DNA of 64,000 nucleotides from Pseudorhodobacter sp. PARRP1 (GCA_002256245.1 NKIU01000002.1:62001-126000), one strand, 5' to 3'; shown: positions 45,717 to 54,806, counted from the first letter of the stretch. The notes: a model not told the origin generated them from the letters alone. Program-made: numbers and translations.

Positions 45717-45763
45717 TCCGCAAGGATCGCGCATCCTGATTTCCTCCCTGATTTGGAATGCAT

Positions 45764-45795
45764 AGGGCGGGCCATTGTGCCCGCCCTTTCTTTTT
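45764..45795 (+). terminator. Rho-independent terminator of phaP
   Basis: AGGGCGGGC (45764-45772) and GCCCGCCCT (45779-45787) form a perfect 9-bp stem, followed by TTCTTTTT. Confidence 0.9.
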
Positions 45796-45819
45796 GCGAA
45801 CGGCTGTCCTAGACTTTCT

Positions 45820-45830
45820 CTGCACTGCAA
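45820..45830. promoter_or_regulatory. Imperfect PhaR operator upstream of phaR
   Basis: CTGCACTGCAA matches CTGC-N3-GCAG at 7 of 8 positions, 19 bp before the phaR start. It would allow autoregulation. Confidence 0.45.
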
Positions 45831-45848
45831 TATCTTGGGGAGAGAACT

Positions 45849-46403
45849 ATGGCCGAACCTGCTAAGCCGCTGTTGATCAAGCGCTACGCCAGCCGTCGTC
45901 TCTACAACACCGAGACTTCTGATTACGTCACGCTGGAAGACATTGCAGGCTTCATCCGCGCTGGGCGCGAGGTGCAGATCGTTGATCTGAAATCGGGCGA
46001 TGATCTGACCCGGCAGTATCTGTTGCAGATCGTGGCCGAGCATGAATCCAAAGGCGACACGGTCTTGCCGACCAATGTGCTGACCGATCTTGTGCGCAGC
46101 TACACCTCGAACATCCAATCGGTGGTGCCGCAATTCCTCGCCGCCAGTTTTGAGATGCTGCGCGATGGCCCCACCAAAGTCATCGAGAACATGAACGCCA
46201 TCCCGAACCCGATGACGGCGATGCCGGGGTTCGATCTGATGCGCAAGCAGCAGGAAGCCTTCATGAAAACCATGATGGGCGGCGTTCCGGGCTGGGGTGG
46301 GTCTGGCCCTGCCAAGGACGATGCGGCGCAAGACCCGGCCGAGGAATTGGCCGAGATCAAAAAGCAATTCGCCGAGCTTCAGAAGAAGCTGTCCAAGCTT
46401 TAG
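45849..46403 (+). CDS. phaR: PHA synthesis repressor PhaR
   Basis: A 184-residue regulator that binds both DNA and PHA. The N-terminal PHB-accumulation DNA-binding domain reads LLIKRYASRRLYNTETSDYVTLEDIAGFIRAGREVQIVDLKSGDDLT. A second domain (about 65-105) covers QYLLQIVAEHESKGDTVLP. A helical, Gln/Lys-rich tail ends in a coiled-coil-like EELAEIKKQFAELQKKLSKL. It represses phaP (and likely phaC) until PHA is made. A LysR gene follows 15 bp later. Confidence 0.93.
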   Translation: MAEPAKPLLIKRYASRRLYNTETSDYVTLEDIAGFIRAGREVQIVDLKSGDDLTRQYLLQIVAEHESKGDTVLPTNVLTDLVRSYTSNIQSVVPQFLAASFEMLRDGPTKVIENMNAIPNPMTAMPGFDLMRKQQEAFMKTMMGGVPGWGGSGPAKDDAAQDPAEELAEIKKQFAELQKKLSKL

Positions 46404-46418
46404 ATGCCCAGACTTTAG

Positions 46419-47366
46419 ATGCCAGAGGCTCAGGGTCGCGTCACGCTTTGGGGGATCGAGGTTTTCCTTGCCGTCGCCGAAGAGGGCGCGATTTCTGCGG
46501 CTGCAAGGCGGCTGGGGGTCAGCCCTTCGGCGATCAGTCAGCAATTGACCGGGCTTGAGGCTGCGTTGGCGGCGGTGTTGCTGGACCGCTCGGCCCGCCC
46601 GATGCGCCTGACGCCCGCGGGCGCAATGTTTCGCCGCCACGCCCAGACCATTCTGAACGCCGAGGCCGAGGCGCGGGCGGATCTGGCGCTGGCCGATTTG
46701 TCCGGCCTGACCACGCTGCGGCTGGGCATGATCGAAGATTTCGACGCCGAGGTGACGCCCAGTCTTTTGTCGGCCTTGGCGGCCGAGTTGAAGGGCTGCC
46801 GGTTTCTGTTGGAGACCGGGGCCAGCCATCGCTTGCTGGATCAACTGGAGGCGCGGTCGCTGGATATCGTCGTGGCCGCTGATCTCGATTCCGACACCGC
46901 CGATCAGGGCTGGCGCGAGGTTCATCCGCTGATGGCCGAACCCTTCCTTGCCATCACCCCAAAAGGCCGCAGCCATGCCGATCTGCCGCTGATCCAATAC
47001 ACCGCGCGGCATGTGATGGGCCGCCAGATCGCGGGCCATCTGGCGCGGCAGAATTTGCGGTTGGCGCATCGGTTCGAGTTGGACAGCTACCATGCGATTT
47101 TGGCGATGGTGGCGGGCGGGCAGGGCTGGACGATTTTGACACCACTCGCTTTGCACCATGCGGCGCGGTTTCACGCGGCGATTGATGTGGCGCCGCTGCC
47201 GTTTGCGCCGCTGTCGCGCACGCTGTCGCTGTCGGCGCGCGAGGGGGTGTTGCGCGAGATGCCGCGCCAGATCGCGGGACGGTTGCGCGGGCTGATTGCG
47301 GCGCAGATCGTGGCCCCGGCGCAGGCGGAATGGCCTTGGCTGGGCGATAGCCTGCGCGTGCTTTAG
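46419..47366 (+). CDS. LysR-family transcriptional regulator
   Basis: A 315-residue regulator. Helix-turn-helix at about residues 20-50 (EGAISAAARRLGVSPSAISQQLTGLEAAL); substrate-binding-like domain after residue 90. It lies 15 bp behind phaR and may be cotranscribed. The target is unknown; the PHA genes next to it, or something distant, are both possible. The position is suggestive only. Confidence 0.8.
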   Translation: MPEAQGRVTLWGIEVFLAVAEEGAISAAARRLGVSPSAISQQLTGLEAALAAVLLDRSARPMRLTPAGAMFRRHAQTILNAEAEARADLALADLSGLTTLRLGMIEDFDAEVTPSLLSALAAELKGCRFLLETGASHRLLDQLEARSLDIVVAADLDSDTADQGWREVHPLMAEPFLAITPKGRSHADLPLIQYTARHVMGRQIAGHLARQNLRLAHRFELDSYHAILAMVAGGQGWTILTPLALHHAARFHAAIDVAPLPFAPLSRTLSLSAREGVLREMPRQIAGRLRGLIAAQIVAPAQAEWPWLGDSLRVL

Positions 47367-47420
47367 GCTGGCGTTTGCGCGTGCCAAGGCTTAGGGCTGG
47401 GGCCAAGCAAAGGATATTTC

Positions 47421-47942
47421 ATGGCACTTTCGGATATTTTGGCCCGCGCGGGCAATGCGTGCGAATTCTGTGGCGCAACGGCGGGTCTGGCGGCGGTTGA
47501 TGTGCCGCCTGCGGGCGAAATCGCCCTGTGCCCCACCTGCCGCGAGGATGTGCCCGCCGATGCGTCGCATTGGCGCTGTCTTGAGGGCGCGGCATGGTCT
47601 GCCGAGCCTGTGGTGCAGCTGGCGGCGTGGCGCAAACTGGGGCAACTGGATCAGCCCTGGGCCGCCGAGGCGCGCGAGGGCATGGTGCTGTCGGATGAGG
47701 TGCAGGGCTGGACGGAAGTTGCGGGCAAGGTCGAGCATCGCGACAGCAACGGGGTGCTGCTGGTGCATGGCGATAGCGTGATGCTGATCAAGGATCTGGT
47801 GGTGAAGGGCGCGAATTTCACCGCCAAAAGGGGCACGGCGGTGCGGCGGATTTCGTTGGTGGCCGATAATGCGGGCCAGATCGAAGGCCGGGTTGAGGAT
47901 CAGCGCATCGTTATTCTGACCGAGTTTGTGAAGAAAATCTGA
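47421..47942 (+). CDS. PhnA-type zinc-ribbon protein
   Basis: A 173-residue protein with an N-terminal zinc ribbon (CEFC at about 14-17 and CPTC at about 37-40) and a C-terminal PhnA domain (about 105-170; HRDSNGVLLVHGDSVMLIKDLVVKGANFTAKRGTAVRRISL). PhnA family proteins (YjdM in E. coli) are named for alkylphosphonate utilisation, but no role is proven and no phn genes are nearby. Confidence 0.85.
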   Translation: MALSDILARAGNACEFCGATAGLAAVDVPPAGEIALCPTCREDVPADASHWRCLEGAAWSAEPVVQLAAWRKLGQLDQPWAAEAREGMVLSDEVQGWTEVAGKVEHRDSNGVLLVHGDSVMLIKDLVVKGANFTAKRGTAVRRISLVADNAGQIEGRVEDQRIVILTEFVKKI

Positions 47943-47972
47943 GCCGCGCGCGAGCGAAGCAGGGTGAAAAAA

Positions 47973-47992
47973 TCTGTCCCCGCGGGGACAGA
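47973..47992. repeat. Fourth copy of the GTCCCCGCGGGGAC palindrome
   Basis: A perfect 20-bp palindrome centred on the 14-bp core found three times at 41.75-41.85 kb. It lies just after the PhnA-type gene, upstream of the pyc terminator. Confidence 0.85.
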
Positions 47993-48084
47993 CTTGTGTG
48001 TTTCGCAGATTTTTCGGCCATTTTCCACAACATATAGTGGTTTTTTGCAAGATCGCTCAAAACCGCCAGTGATGTAAAACAAAG

Positions 48085-48110
48085 AACCCCGCACCAAAAG
48101 GTGCGGGGTT
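48085..48110 (-). terminator. Rho-independent terminator of pyc
   Basis: AACCCCGCACC (48085-48095) and GGTGCGGGGTT (48100-48110) form a perfect 11-bp stem with an AAAA loop. On the minus strand it is followed by CTTTGTTTT. Confidence 0.85.
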
Positions 48111-48149
48111 TGGCCTTGGGGCCACGATTTTCTCAAAAATCGGTCTGCT

Positions 48150-51100
48150 TCACTCCAACTCGATCAGCAGGTCCTTGGCGTCGATCTGCGCGCCCGGTTG
48201 CACGTGCAGCGCTTTCACCACCGCCGCGCGGTCGGCGTGGATGCCGGTTTCCATCTTCATCGCCTCAATCGTCAGCAACAGATCGCCTGCGTTAACCTTT
48301 TGCCCCGCGCTGACCGCCACAGAGGCGATGGAGCCGGGCATCGGCGCGCCGATATGGCCGGGGTTGCCCTCAATCGCTTTGGGTTTGGCGGCGGTTTTGG
48401 CCTTGATCGCGCGGTTCGGCACCCGGATGACGCGGGGCTGGCCGTTGAGTTCGAAAAACACCTTCACATCGCCGTCGTCGGTGGTGTCGGCCACGGCTTG
48501 CAGGCGGATTTCAAGGGTTTTGCCGGCGTCAATCTCGGCGGTGATTTCCTCACCCGGGGCCATGCCGTAAAAGAACGTTCGCGTCGGCAGGGTGCGCACC
48601 GGGCCGTAGGCTTTGTGGCGGCCCATGTAATCAAGGAAGACTTTCGGATACATCAGGTAGCCGTTCAGATCCTCGTCATCAATCTTGAAGCCGCCGAGTT
48701 CCTCGGACAGTTTCGCGCGGGTGGCTTCCAGATCAACGGGGGGCAAGCTTTCGCCGGGGCGGGCGGTCGATGCGACCTCGCCCTTCAGCACCTTTTTGCT
48801 GATCGCTTCCGGCCAGCCACCATGCGGTTGGCCAAGGTTGCCCTTCAGCATGTCCACCACCGAATCCGGGAAGGCCACATCGACCTTGGGGTCTTCAACC
48901 TGCGCGCGGGTCAGGCCTTGGGCGACCATCATCAGCGCCATGTCACCCACGACTTTCGACGAGGGCGTGACTTTGACGATATCGCCGAACATCTGGTTCA
49001 CATCGGCATAGGTCTGCGCGACCTCGTGCCAGCGTTCTTCAAGGCCAAGGCTGCGGGCCTGCGCCTTGAGGTTGGTGAACTGGCCGCCGGGCATCTCGTG
49101 CAGATAAACCTCGGACGCAGGTGCCGGGATGCCAGATTCGAAGGCGGCGTATTGGCCGCGCACGGCCTCCCAATAGTTGGAAATCGAGCGGATCGCGGCC
49201 ATATCCAGCCCCGTATCGCGGTCGGTGTGGCGCAGGGCTTCGACAATCGAGCCAAGGCAGGGCTGCGAGGTGCCGCCCGAAAACGCATCCATCGCCGCAT
49301 CGACGCAATCGACGCCTGCATCGGACGCGGCCAAAATCGTCGCCGCTGCCGCGCCAGAGGTGTCATGGGTGTGGAAGTGGATCGGCAGGCCGACTTCTTG
49401 CTTCAGCGTCTTGATCAGTTGCTTGGCGGCGGCGGGTTTCAGCAGGCCCGCCATATCCTTCAGCCCCAGGACATGCGCGCCTGCGGCTTTCAACTGTTTG
49501 GCGGTATCGACGTAGTATTTCAGGTTATATTTGGCACGGTCGGGGTCGAGCATGTCGCCGGTATAGCAGACGGTGCCTTCGCAGACCTTGTTGGCCTCGA
49601 TCACCGCATCCATCGCGACGCGCATGTTTTCGACCCAGTTCAGGCTGTCGAACACGCGGAACACATCCACCCCGGTCGCGGCGGCTTGTTTGACGAAGGC
49701 CTGCACCACGTTGTCGGGGTAGTTGGTGTAGCCGACGCCGTTGGAGGCGCGCAGCAGCATTTGGGTCATCACATTCGGCATCAAAGCGCGCAGATCGCGC
49801 AGGCGCTGCCACGGACATTCCTGCAAGAAGCGGTAGGCGACGTCGAAAGTCGCACCCCCCCAGCATTCGACGCTGAACAGTTGCGGCAGGTTGGCGGCAT
49901 AGGCGGGGGCGACCTTGATCATGTCGATCGAGCGCATCCGGGTGGCAAGCAAGCTTTGGTGGCCGTCGCGCATCGTGGTGTCGGTCAGCAGCAGTTTTTT
50001 CTGCTTGCCCATCCAGTCGGCCACGGCTTGCGGGCCGTGTTGTTCCAGCAGGTTGCGGGTGCCCATTGCGGGTTCCACCAGCGCCTTGGGGGCTTTGGGG
50101 ATGCGCGCCTCGGCATGCGGTTTCGGGCGGCCTGCGGTTTCGGGATGGCCGTTGACGGTGATGTCGGCGATGTAGGTCAGGATCTTGGTGGCACGGTCGC
50201 GGCGTTTCTTGAACTGGAACAGCTCTGGCGTCGTGTCGATGAATTTGGTGGTATAGGTGTCATCCAGAAACGTCGGGTGCTTCAGCAGGTTGATGACGAA
50301 TTCGATATTGGTGGACACACCGCGAATACGGAATTCGCGCAAGGCCCGGTCCATCCGCGCGATGGCGGCCTTCGGGGTTTGGGCGGTGGCGGTGACCTTC
50401 ACCAGCAGACTGTCATAATAGCGGGTGATCACGCCGCCCGCGTAAGCCGTGCCGCCATCCAGACGGATGCCGTTGCCGGTGGCACTACGATAAGCGGTCA
50501 GGCGGCCATAGTCGGGGATGAAGTTGTTTTGCGGGTCTTCGGTGGTCACCCGGCATTGCAGCGCGTGGCCGGTCAGGTGGATTTCGCCTTGATTGGCCTT
50601 GCCGGTGGCTTCGGCCAAGGTCTTACCCTCGGCAATCAGGATTTGGGCTTGCACGATGTCGATGCCGGTCACTTGTTCGGTGACGGTGTGTTCGACCTGC
50701 ACGCGGGGATTGACCTCGATGAAGTAGAACTTGTCGCTGTCCATATCCATCAGGAACTCAACCGTGCCCGCGCATTCATAGCCGACATGGGCGCAGATCT
50801 TGCGGCCCAGATCGCAGACCTCGGCGCGCTGGGCGTCGGTCAGATAGGGGGCGGGGGCGCGCTCGACCACCTTTTGGTTGCGGCGCTGCACGGTGCAGTC
50901 ACGCTCATAGAGGTGATAGATCGCGCCATGCTTGTCGCCAAGGATCTGCACCTCGACGTGGCGGGCGCGGATGATCATTTTCTCAAGATAGCCCTCGCCG
51001 TTGCCAAAGGCGGCTTCGGCCTCACGCCGGCCTTCGCGGACCTTGTCGATCAACTCATCCGGGCCATTGATCGGGCGCATACCGCGACCGCCACCACCCC

Positions 51101-51590
51101 ATGAGGCTTTCAGCATCAGCGGATAGCCTACAGCCGCCGCCTCTTTCTTGATGGCGTCAAAGTCATCGCCCAGAACTTCAGTGGCGGGAATGACCGGCAC
51201 GCCTGCGGCCATCGCCACGCGGCGGGCGCTGGCTTTGTCACCCAAAGCGCGCATGGTGTCGGCTTTCGGGCCGATGAACGTAATCCCCGCCTGATCGCAG
51301 GCGTCAACGAAATCGGGGTTTTCCGACAGCAACCCATAACCCGGATGGATCGCATCCGCGCCACAAGCCCGCGCCACCCGGATGATTTCCGGGATCGAGA
51401 GATAGGCCCCGACGGGCGACAGGCCTTCGCCGATTAGATAGGCCTCATCCGCCTTGAAACGGTGCAGCGACAGCTTATCTTCCTCGGCATAGACGGCGAC
51501 GGTTTTCTTGCCCATCTCATTGGCCGCGCGCATCACACGGATGGCGATTTCACCGCGATTGGCGACAAGGATTTTCTTGAATTCGGTCAT
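48150..51590 (-). CDS. pyc: Pyruvate carboxylase
   Basis: A 1146-residue biotin enzyme carboxylating pyruvate to oxaloacetate (anaplerosis). Domain order: biotin carboxylase (about 1-460; ILVANRGEIAIRVMRAANEMG, KASWGGGGRGM), carboxyltransferase (about 530-800; TDTTMRDGHQSLLATRMR, HFHTHDTSG), PYC-type linker, and C-terminal biotinyl domain with EAMKMETG (biotin Lys at about 1112). The start is the ATG ending at 51590. Single-chain form, as in other alphaproteobacteria. A PhaR-like site lies 57 bp upstream, divergent from uvrD. Confidence 0.96.
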   Translation of the reverse strand: MTEFKKILVANRGEIAIRVMRAANEMGKKTVAVYAEEDKLSLHRFKADEAYLIGEGLSPVGAYLSIPEIIRVARACGADAIHPGYGLLSENPDFVDACDQAGITFIGPKADTMRALGDKASARRVAMAAGVPVIPATEVLGDDFDAIKKEAAAVGYPLMLKASWGGGGRGMRPINGPDELIDKVREGRREAEAAFGNGEGYLEKMIIRARHVEVQILGDKHGAIYHLYERDCTVQRRNQKVVERAPAPYLTDAQRAEVCDLGRKICAHVGYECAGTVEFLMDMDSDKFYFIEVNPRVQVEHTVTEQVTGIDIVQAQILIAEGKTLAEATGKANQGEIHLTGHALQCRVTTEDPQNNFIPDYGRLTAYRSATGNGIRLDGGTAYAGGVITRYYDSLLVKVTATAQTPKAAIARMDRALREFRIRGVSTNIEFVINLLKHPTFLDDTYTTKFIDTTPELFQFKKRRDRATKILTYIADITVNGHPETAGRPKPHAEARIPKAPKALVEPAMGTRNLLEQHGPQAVADWMGKQKKLLLTDTTMRDGHQSLLATRMRSIDMIKVAPAYAANLPQLFSVECWGGATFDVAYRFLQECPWQRLRDLRALMPNVMTQMLLRASNGVGYTNYPDNVVQAFVKQAAATGVDVFRVFDSLNWVENMRVAMDAVIEANKVCEGTVCYTGDMLDPDRAKYNLKYYVDTAKQLKAAGAHVLGLKDMAGLLKPAAAKQLIKTLKQEVGLPIHFHTHDTSGAAAATILAASDAGVDCVDAAMDAFSGGTSQPCLGSIVEALRHTDRDTGLDMAAIRSISNYWEAVRGQYAAFESGIPAPASEVYLHEMPGGQFTNLKAQARSLGLEERWHEVAQTYADVNQMFGDIVKVTPSSKVVGDMALMMVAQGLTRAQVEDPKVDVAFPDSVVDMLKGNLGQPHGGWPEAISKKVLKGEVASTARPGESLPPVDLEATRAKLSEELGGFKIDDEDLNGYLMYPKVFLDYMGRHKAYGPVRTLPTRTFFYGMAPGEEITAEIDAGKTLEIRLQAVADTTDDGDVKVFFELNGQPRVIRVPNRAIKAKTAAKPKAIEGNPGHIGAPMPGSIASVAVSAGQKVNAGDLLLTIEAMKMETGIHADRAAVVKALHVQPGAQIDAKDLLIELE

Positions 51591-51646
51591 AGGGCGGCTC
51601 CGGGCAACGGGGGAGAGGGCGTGATCGAGTCTGCACACTAGCCGTG

Positions 51647-51657
51647 CTGCGGTGCAG
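51647..51657. promoter_or_regulatory. Candidate PhaR operator upstream of pyc
   Basis: CTGCGGTGCAG matches CTGC-N3-GCAG exactly, within GTGCTGCGGTGCAGCGC, 57 bp upstream of the pyc start. If functional it would tie anaplerosis to PHA storage. One match outside pha could be chance. Confidence 0.45.
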
Positions 51658-51864
51658 CGCAAGGGCCGGAAGCGCCATGATGTGACAGATTTGCGATATG
51701 GCGAGCGCTAACATGGGGCCGTTGCAGATGTGACGATTCTTTGCCTGAAAAATGGGCGGTTTGCGAAGATTCGCGACAGATGCGCCGGTATTGGCCGCAG
51801 CATTGGGCAGAATGGTGAAATCAGCAGCGCAATCGCAACGAAATGGCGGCTGAAAGTTTCCTGT

Positions 51865-51879
51865 GAACAATGCGGGAAC
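51865..51879. promoter_or_regulatory. LexA (SOS) box upstream of uvrD
   Basis: GAACAATGCGGGAAC is GAAC-N7-GAAC, the complement of the alphaproteobacterial LexA box GTTC-N7-GTTC. It lies 41 bp upstream of the helicase ATG, the expected place for an SOS operator. Confidence 0.75.
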
Positions 51880-51919
51880 ACTGCTTTATCTCGGGCAAGA
51901 ACATGGCTAGATTGGGCTT

Positions 51920-54364
51920 ATGAACTGGACGGATGATGAAGATGCCTTCGAGGCGGCAGTGCCGCTGTCGCAACGTGCCCTTGGCCGGGGTGCGCCGCGC
52001 CCGGCCCCCTATCTGGACGACCTGAACCCCGCGCAGCGCGAGGCGGTGGAGGCTTTGGACGGCCCGGTTTTGATGCTGGCCGGGGCGGGGACGGGGAAAA
52101 CCAAGGCGCTGACCTCGCGCATCGTGCATTTGCTGAACATGGGCAAAGCTACCCCGCGCGAGATTTTGTCGGTGACCTTCACCAACAAGGCCGCGCGCGA
52201 GATGAAGCTGCGGGTCGGTCGGCTGCTGGGCGATGTGGCCGAGGGCATGGCCTGGATGGGCACGTTTCACTCGCTGTCGGTGAAGATTTTGCGGCGTCAT
52301 GCGGAACTGGTGGGGTTGAAAAGCAATTTCACCATTCTGGACACCGATGATCAGTTGCGGCTGCTGAAACAGTTGATCTCGGCGGCGAATATTGACGAAA
52401 AGCGCTGGCCCGCGCGGATGCTGGCCTCAATGATCGACAGCTGGAAAAACCGCGCGATGACGCCGGATCGGGTGCCGTCCTCCGAGGCGTCGGCCTACAA
52501 CAACCGTGGAACCGAGCTTTACGAGCAGTATCAGCAGCGCCTGCTGACGCTGAACGCCACCGATTTCGGCGATCTGCTGCTGCATTGCGTGGTGATTTTT
52601 CAAAAGCACGAGGATGTGCTGGCGCAGTATCAGCGATGGTTCCGCTATATTCTGGTGGACGAATACCAGGACACCAACGTCGCGCAATATCTGTGGCTGC
52701 GGCTGCTGGCGCAGGGCCATCGCAACATCTGCTGCGTGGGGGATGACGACCAGTCGATCTACGGCTGGCGCGGGGCCGAGGTGGGCAACATCCTGCGGTT
52801 CGAGAAGGATTTCCCCGGTGCCAAGGTGGTGCGGCTGGAGCAGAACTACCGCTCGACCGCGCATATTCTGGCGGCGGCGAGTGGGGTGATTGCCAAGAAC
52901 GAGGGCCGCTTGGGCAAGACCCTGTGGACCGATGCCGAGGGTGGCGAAAAAGTGCGCCTGATCGGCCATTGGGATGGCGAAGAAGAAGCCCGCTGGGTGG
53001 GCGAAGAGATTGAAGCGGCACAGCGCGGGCGGCGCGGGATTGACGCGACATCGTTGGATGGCATGGCGATTTTGGTGCGCGCCTCGCATCAGATGCGGGC
53101 GTTCGAGGATCGGTTTCTGACCATCGGGCTGCCGTATCGGGTGATCGGCGGGCCGCGGTTCTATGAACGGCAGGAGATTCGCGATGCGATGGCGTATTTC
53201 CGGCTGGCGGTCTCGCCCGAGGATGATCTGGCGTTTGAACGGGTGGTCAATCTGCCGAAGCGCGGCCTTGGCGACAAGGCGCAGCAGGATATTCAACGCG
53301 AGGCGCGCGGGCAGGGCTTGCCGTTGCTTGATGGCGCGCGCAGTTTGGTGGCGCGGGGCGGCATTGGCGGCAAGGGTGCCGGGCAGTTGCGCGGCTTTGT
53401 CGAAGGGGTGGACCGTTGGCACGCGGCCCTGATGGGGGCGCGGGTTGTGCCGCCAGAGGATGCTTTGATCGAGCCGATGCTCCCCGATACCCCGCCTGCG
53501 CATGATCTTGGGCATGTCAGGCTGGCCGAGGTTATTCTGGAGGAGTCAGGCTATATCTCGATGTGGCAGAACGACAAGACGCCGGAAGCGCCGGGGCGGT
53601 TGGAAAACCTGAAGGAATTGGTCAAGGCGTTGGAGCAGTTTGACAGCTTGCAGGGCTTTCTGGAACACGTCAGCCTGATCATGGAGAATGACACCGAAGA
53701 GGCTGCGGAAAAGGTGTCGATCATGACGCTGCACGCCGCCAAAGGGTTGGAATTTCCGGTGGTTTTTCTGCCGGGGTGGGAGGAAGGGCTGTTTCCCAGC
53801 CAGCGCAGCATGGACGAATCGGGCAAGAAGGGCCTCGAGGAGGAGCGGCGGCTGGCTTATGTCGGGATCACCCGGGCCGAGGAGTTGTGCACGATCTCGT
53901 TTGCGTCGAACCGCAGGGTTTATGGCCAGTGGCAAAGCCAGTTGCCCAGCCGATTTATTGACGAATTGCCGCCTAAGCACGTGGAAGTGCTGACGCCGCC
54001 CGGCCTGCACGGTGGGGCTTATGGCGCTGCGGCCCCATCCTATGGTGCGTCTTATGGGGCGGCGTTGGAAGACCGGGCGGTGAAGGCGGATGTTTATAAC
54101 TCGCCGGGGTGGCGGCGGATGCAGGATCGCGGGGCGCAGCGCCCGCTTGCCCAACCGCGCGAGGCGCGCAACATGACGATTGATGCGCAGGCGGTGTCGT
54201 CTTACGTCGTGGGCGAGCGGGTGTTTCACACCAAGTTCGGCTATGGCGAGATCATGGATATCGAGGGCGACAAGCTGCATATCGAGTTTGATCACGCCGG
54301 ATCAAAGATGATCGTGGCGCGTTGGGTGGTGCCCGCGCATCAGGTGGATGACGTGCCGTTTTAA
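51920..54364 (+). CDS. uvrD: UvrD/PcrA-type ATP-dependent DNA helicase
   Basis: An 814-residue superfamily 1A 3'-5' helicase acting in mismatch and excision repair and in removing stalled RNA polymerase. Motif I is AGAGTGKT (Lys60), Ia SVTFTNKAAREMK, II VDEYQDTN, III VGDDDQSIYGWRGA, IV EQNYRST, V TLHAAKGLEFPVVFLPG and VI RRLAYVGITRAEE. After a Gly/Ala-rich linker (about 695-725) the C-terminal Tudor-like module (VGERVFHTKFGYGEIMDIEGDKLHIEFDHAGSKMIV) is present, the RNA-polymerase-binding module of PcrA/UvrD. A LexA box lies upstream. Confidence 0.95.
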   Translation: MNWTDDEDAFEAAVPLSQRALGRGAPRPAPYLDDLNPAQREAVEALDGPVLMLAGAGTGKTKALTSRIVHLLNMGKATPREILSVTFTNKAAREMKLRVGRLLGDVAEGMAWMGTFHSLSVKILRRHAELVGLKSNFTILDTDDQLRLLKQLISAANIDEKRWPARMLASMIDSWKNRAMTPDRVPSSEASAYNNRGTELYEQYQQRLLTLNATDFGDLLLHCVVIFQKHEDVLAQYQRWFRYILVDEYQDTNVAQYLWLRLLAQGHRNICCVGDDDQSIYGWRGAEVGNILRFEKDFPGAKVVRLEQNYRSTAHILAAASGVIAKNEGRLGKTLWTDAEGGEKVRLIGHWDGEEEARWVGEEIEAAQRGRRGIDATSLDGMAILVRASHQMRAFEDRFLTIGLPYRVIGGPRFYERQEIRDAMAYFRLAVSPEDDLAFERVVNLPKRGLGDKAQQDIQREARGQGLPLLDGARSLVARGGIGGKGAGQLRGFVEGVDRWHAALMGARVVPPEDALIEPMLPDTPPAHDLGHVRLAEVILEESGYISMWQNDKTPEAPGRLENLKELVKALEQFDSLQGFLEHVSLIMENDTEEAAEKVSIMTLHAAKGLEFPVVFLPGWEEGLFPSQRSMDESGKKGLEEERRLAYVGITRAEELCTISFASNRRVYGQWQSQLPSRFIDELPPKHVEVLTPPGLHGGAYGAAAPSYGASYGAALEDRAVKADVYNSPGWRRMQDRGAQRPLAQPREARNMTIDAQAVSSYVVGERVFHTKFGYGEIMDIEGDKLHIEFDHAGSKMIVARWVVPAHQVDDVPF

Positions 54365-54806
54365 CGCGGGCGGAATTCGATACGAATTCCGGAGCCGAAA
54401 TTTGGTGCAAATTTCGCGCGGGTGGCGGTGGCAGCGGGTTTGTTTCAACTGAACCATGCCAGATTTACCTGTGCGCCTGCTTTCGGGCGGAAACAGGAAA
54501 CGCATTGCGTTTCCCCGCCCGCGTGGGTGGTTTGCCTCTGAAGTCAGGTCAGCTAGAAAACCGGTGAGGCCAGCGCCCGACCTGGCGGGCGAGAAGCGCC
54601 CGCCGGCGGCGGGTCGGGCGCTGGCCGGGCCTTTGGGGCCCGGCGGTTCCAGCGGCACTTGCACCGCATGGCGAAGGCGATGGCCTTTGCCACTTGGCCC
54701 GAGGGGAATGTCGATCTGTTCTAGCGCTTGGGGCAACGCCTGCGCGCAGGCCGCAAGCGTGGCTCCTAAGCCGAAAACGGTGTGGCCATCGTCATTCTGA
54801 CGACGG
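54365..54806. other. Hairpin-rich intergenic region without a gene
   Basis: Several strong dyads follow uvrD: GGAATTCG/CGAATTCC (54372-54390), CGAAATTT/AAATTTCG (54396-54416), GGAAACGC/GCGTTTCC with outer CGGGCGG/CCGCCCG (54484-54521), and a large stem of GGCCAGCGCCCGACC near 54569 with its complement near 54612, enclosing GGCGGGCG/CGCCCGCC. Short plus-strand open frames cross it but have no plausible start or coding pattern. It may hold a composite repeat and the termination signals of uvrD and benE, whose genes converge on it. Confidence 0.6.

Noticed and set aside
45204-47387. 727-residue minus-strand frame across phaP, phaR and the LysR gene
   Set aside because: It crosses three well-supported genes and several intergenic operators; low-complexity translation.
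48198-51104. 968-residue open frame on the plus strand opposite pyc
   Set aside because: It is the antisense shadow of the high-GC pyc gene. Its translation is rich in His/Arg/Gly with no domain, and pyc is complete and unambiguous.
54456-54800. 114-residue plus-strand ORF after uvrD
   Set aside because: It translates the hairpin block, has no RBS, and its Arg/Pro/Gly-rich product looks like repeat DNA rather than a protein.
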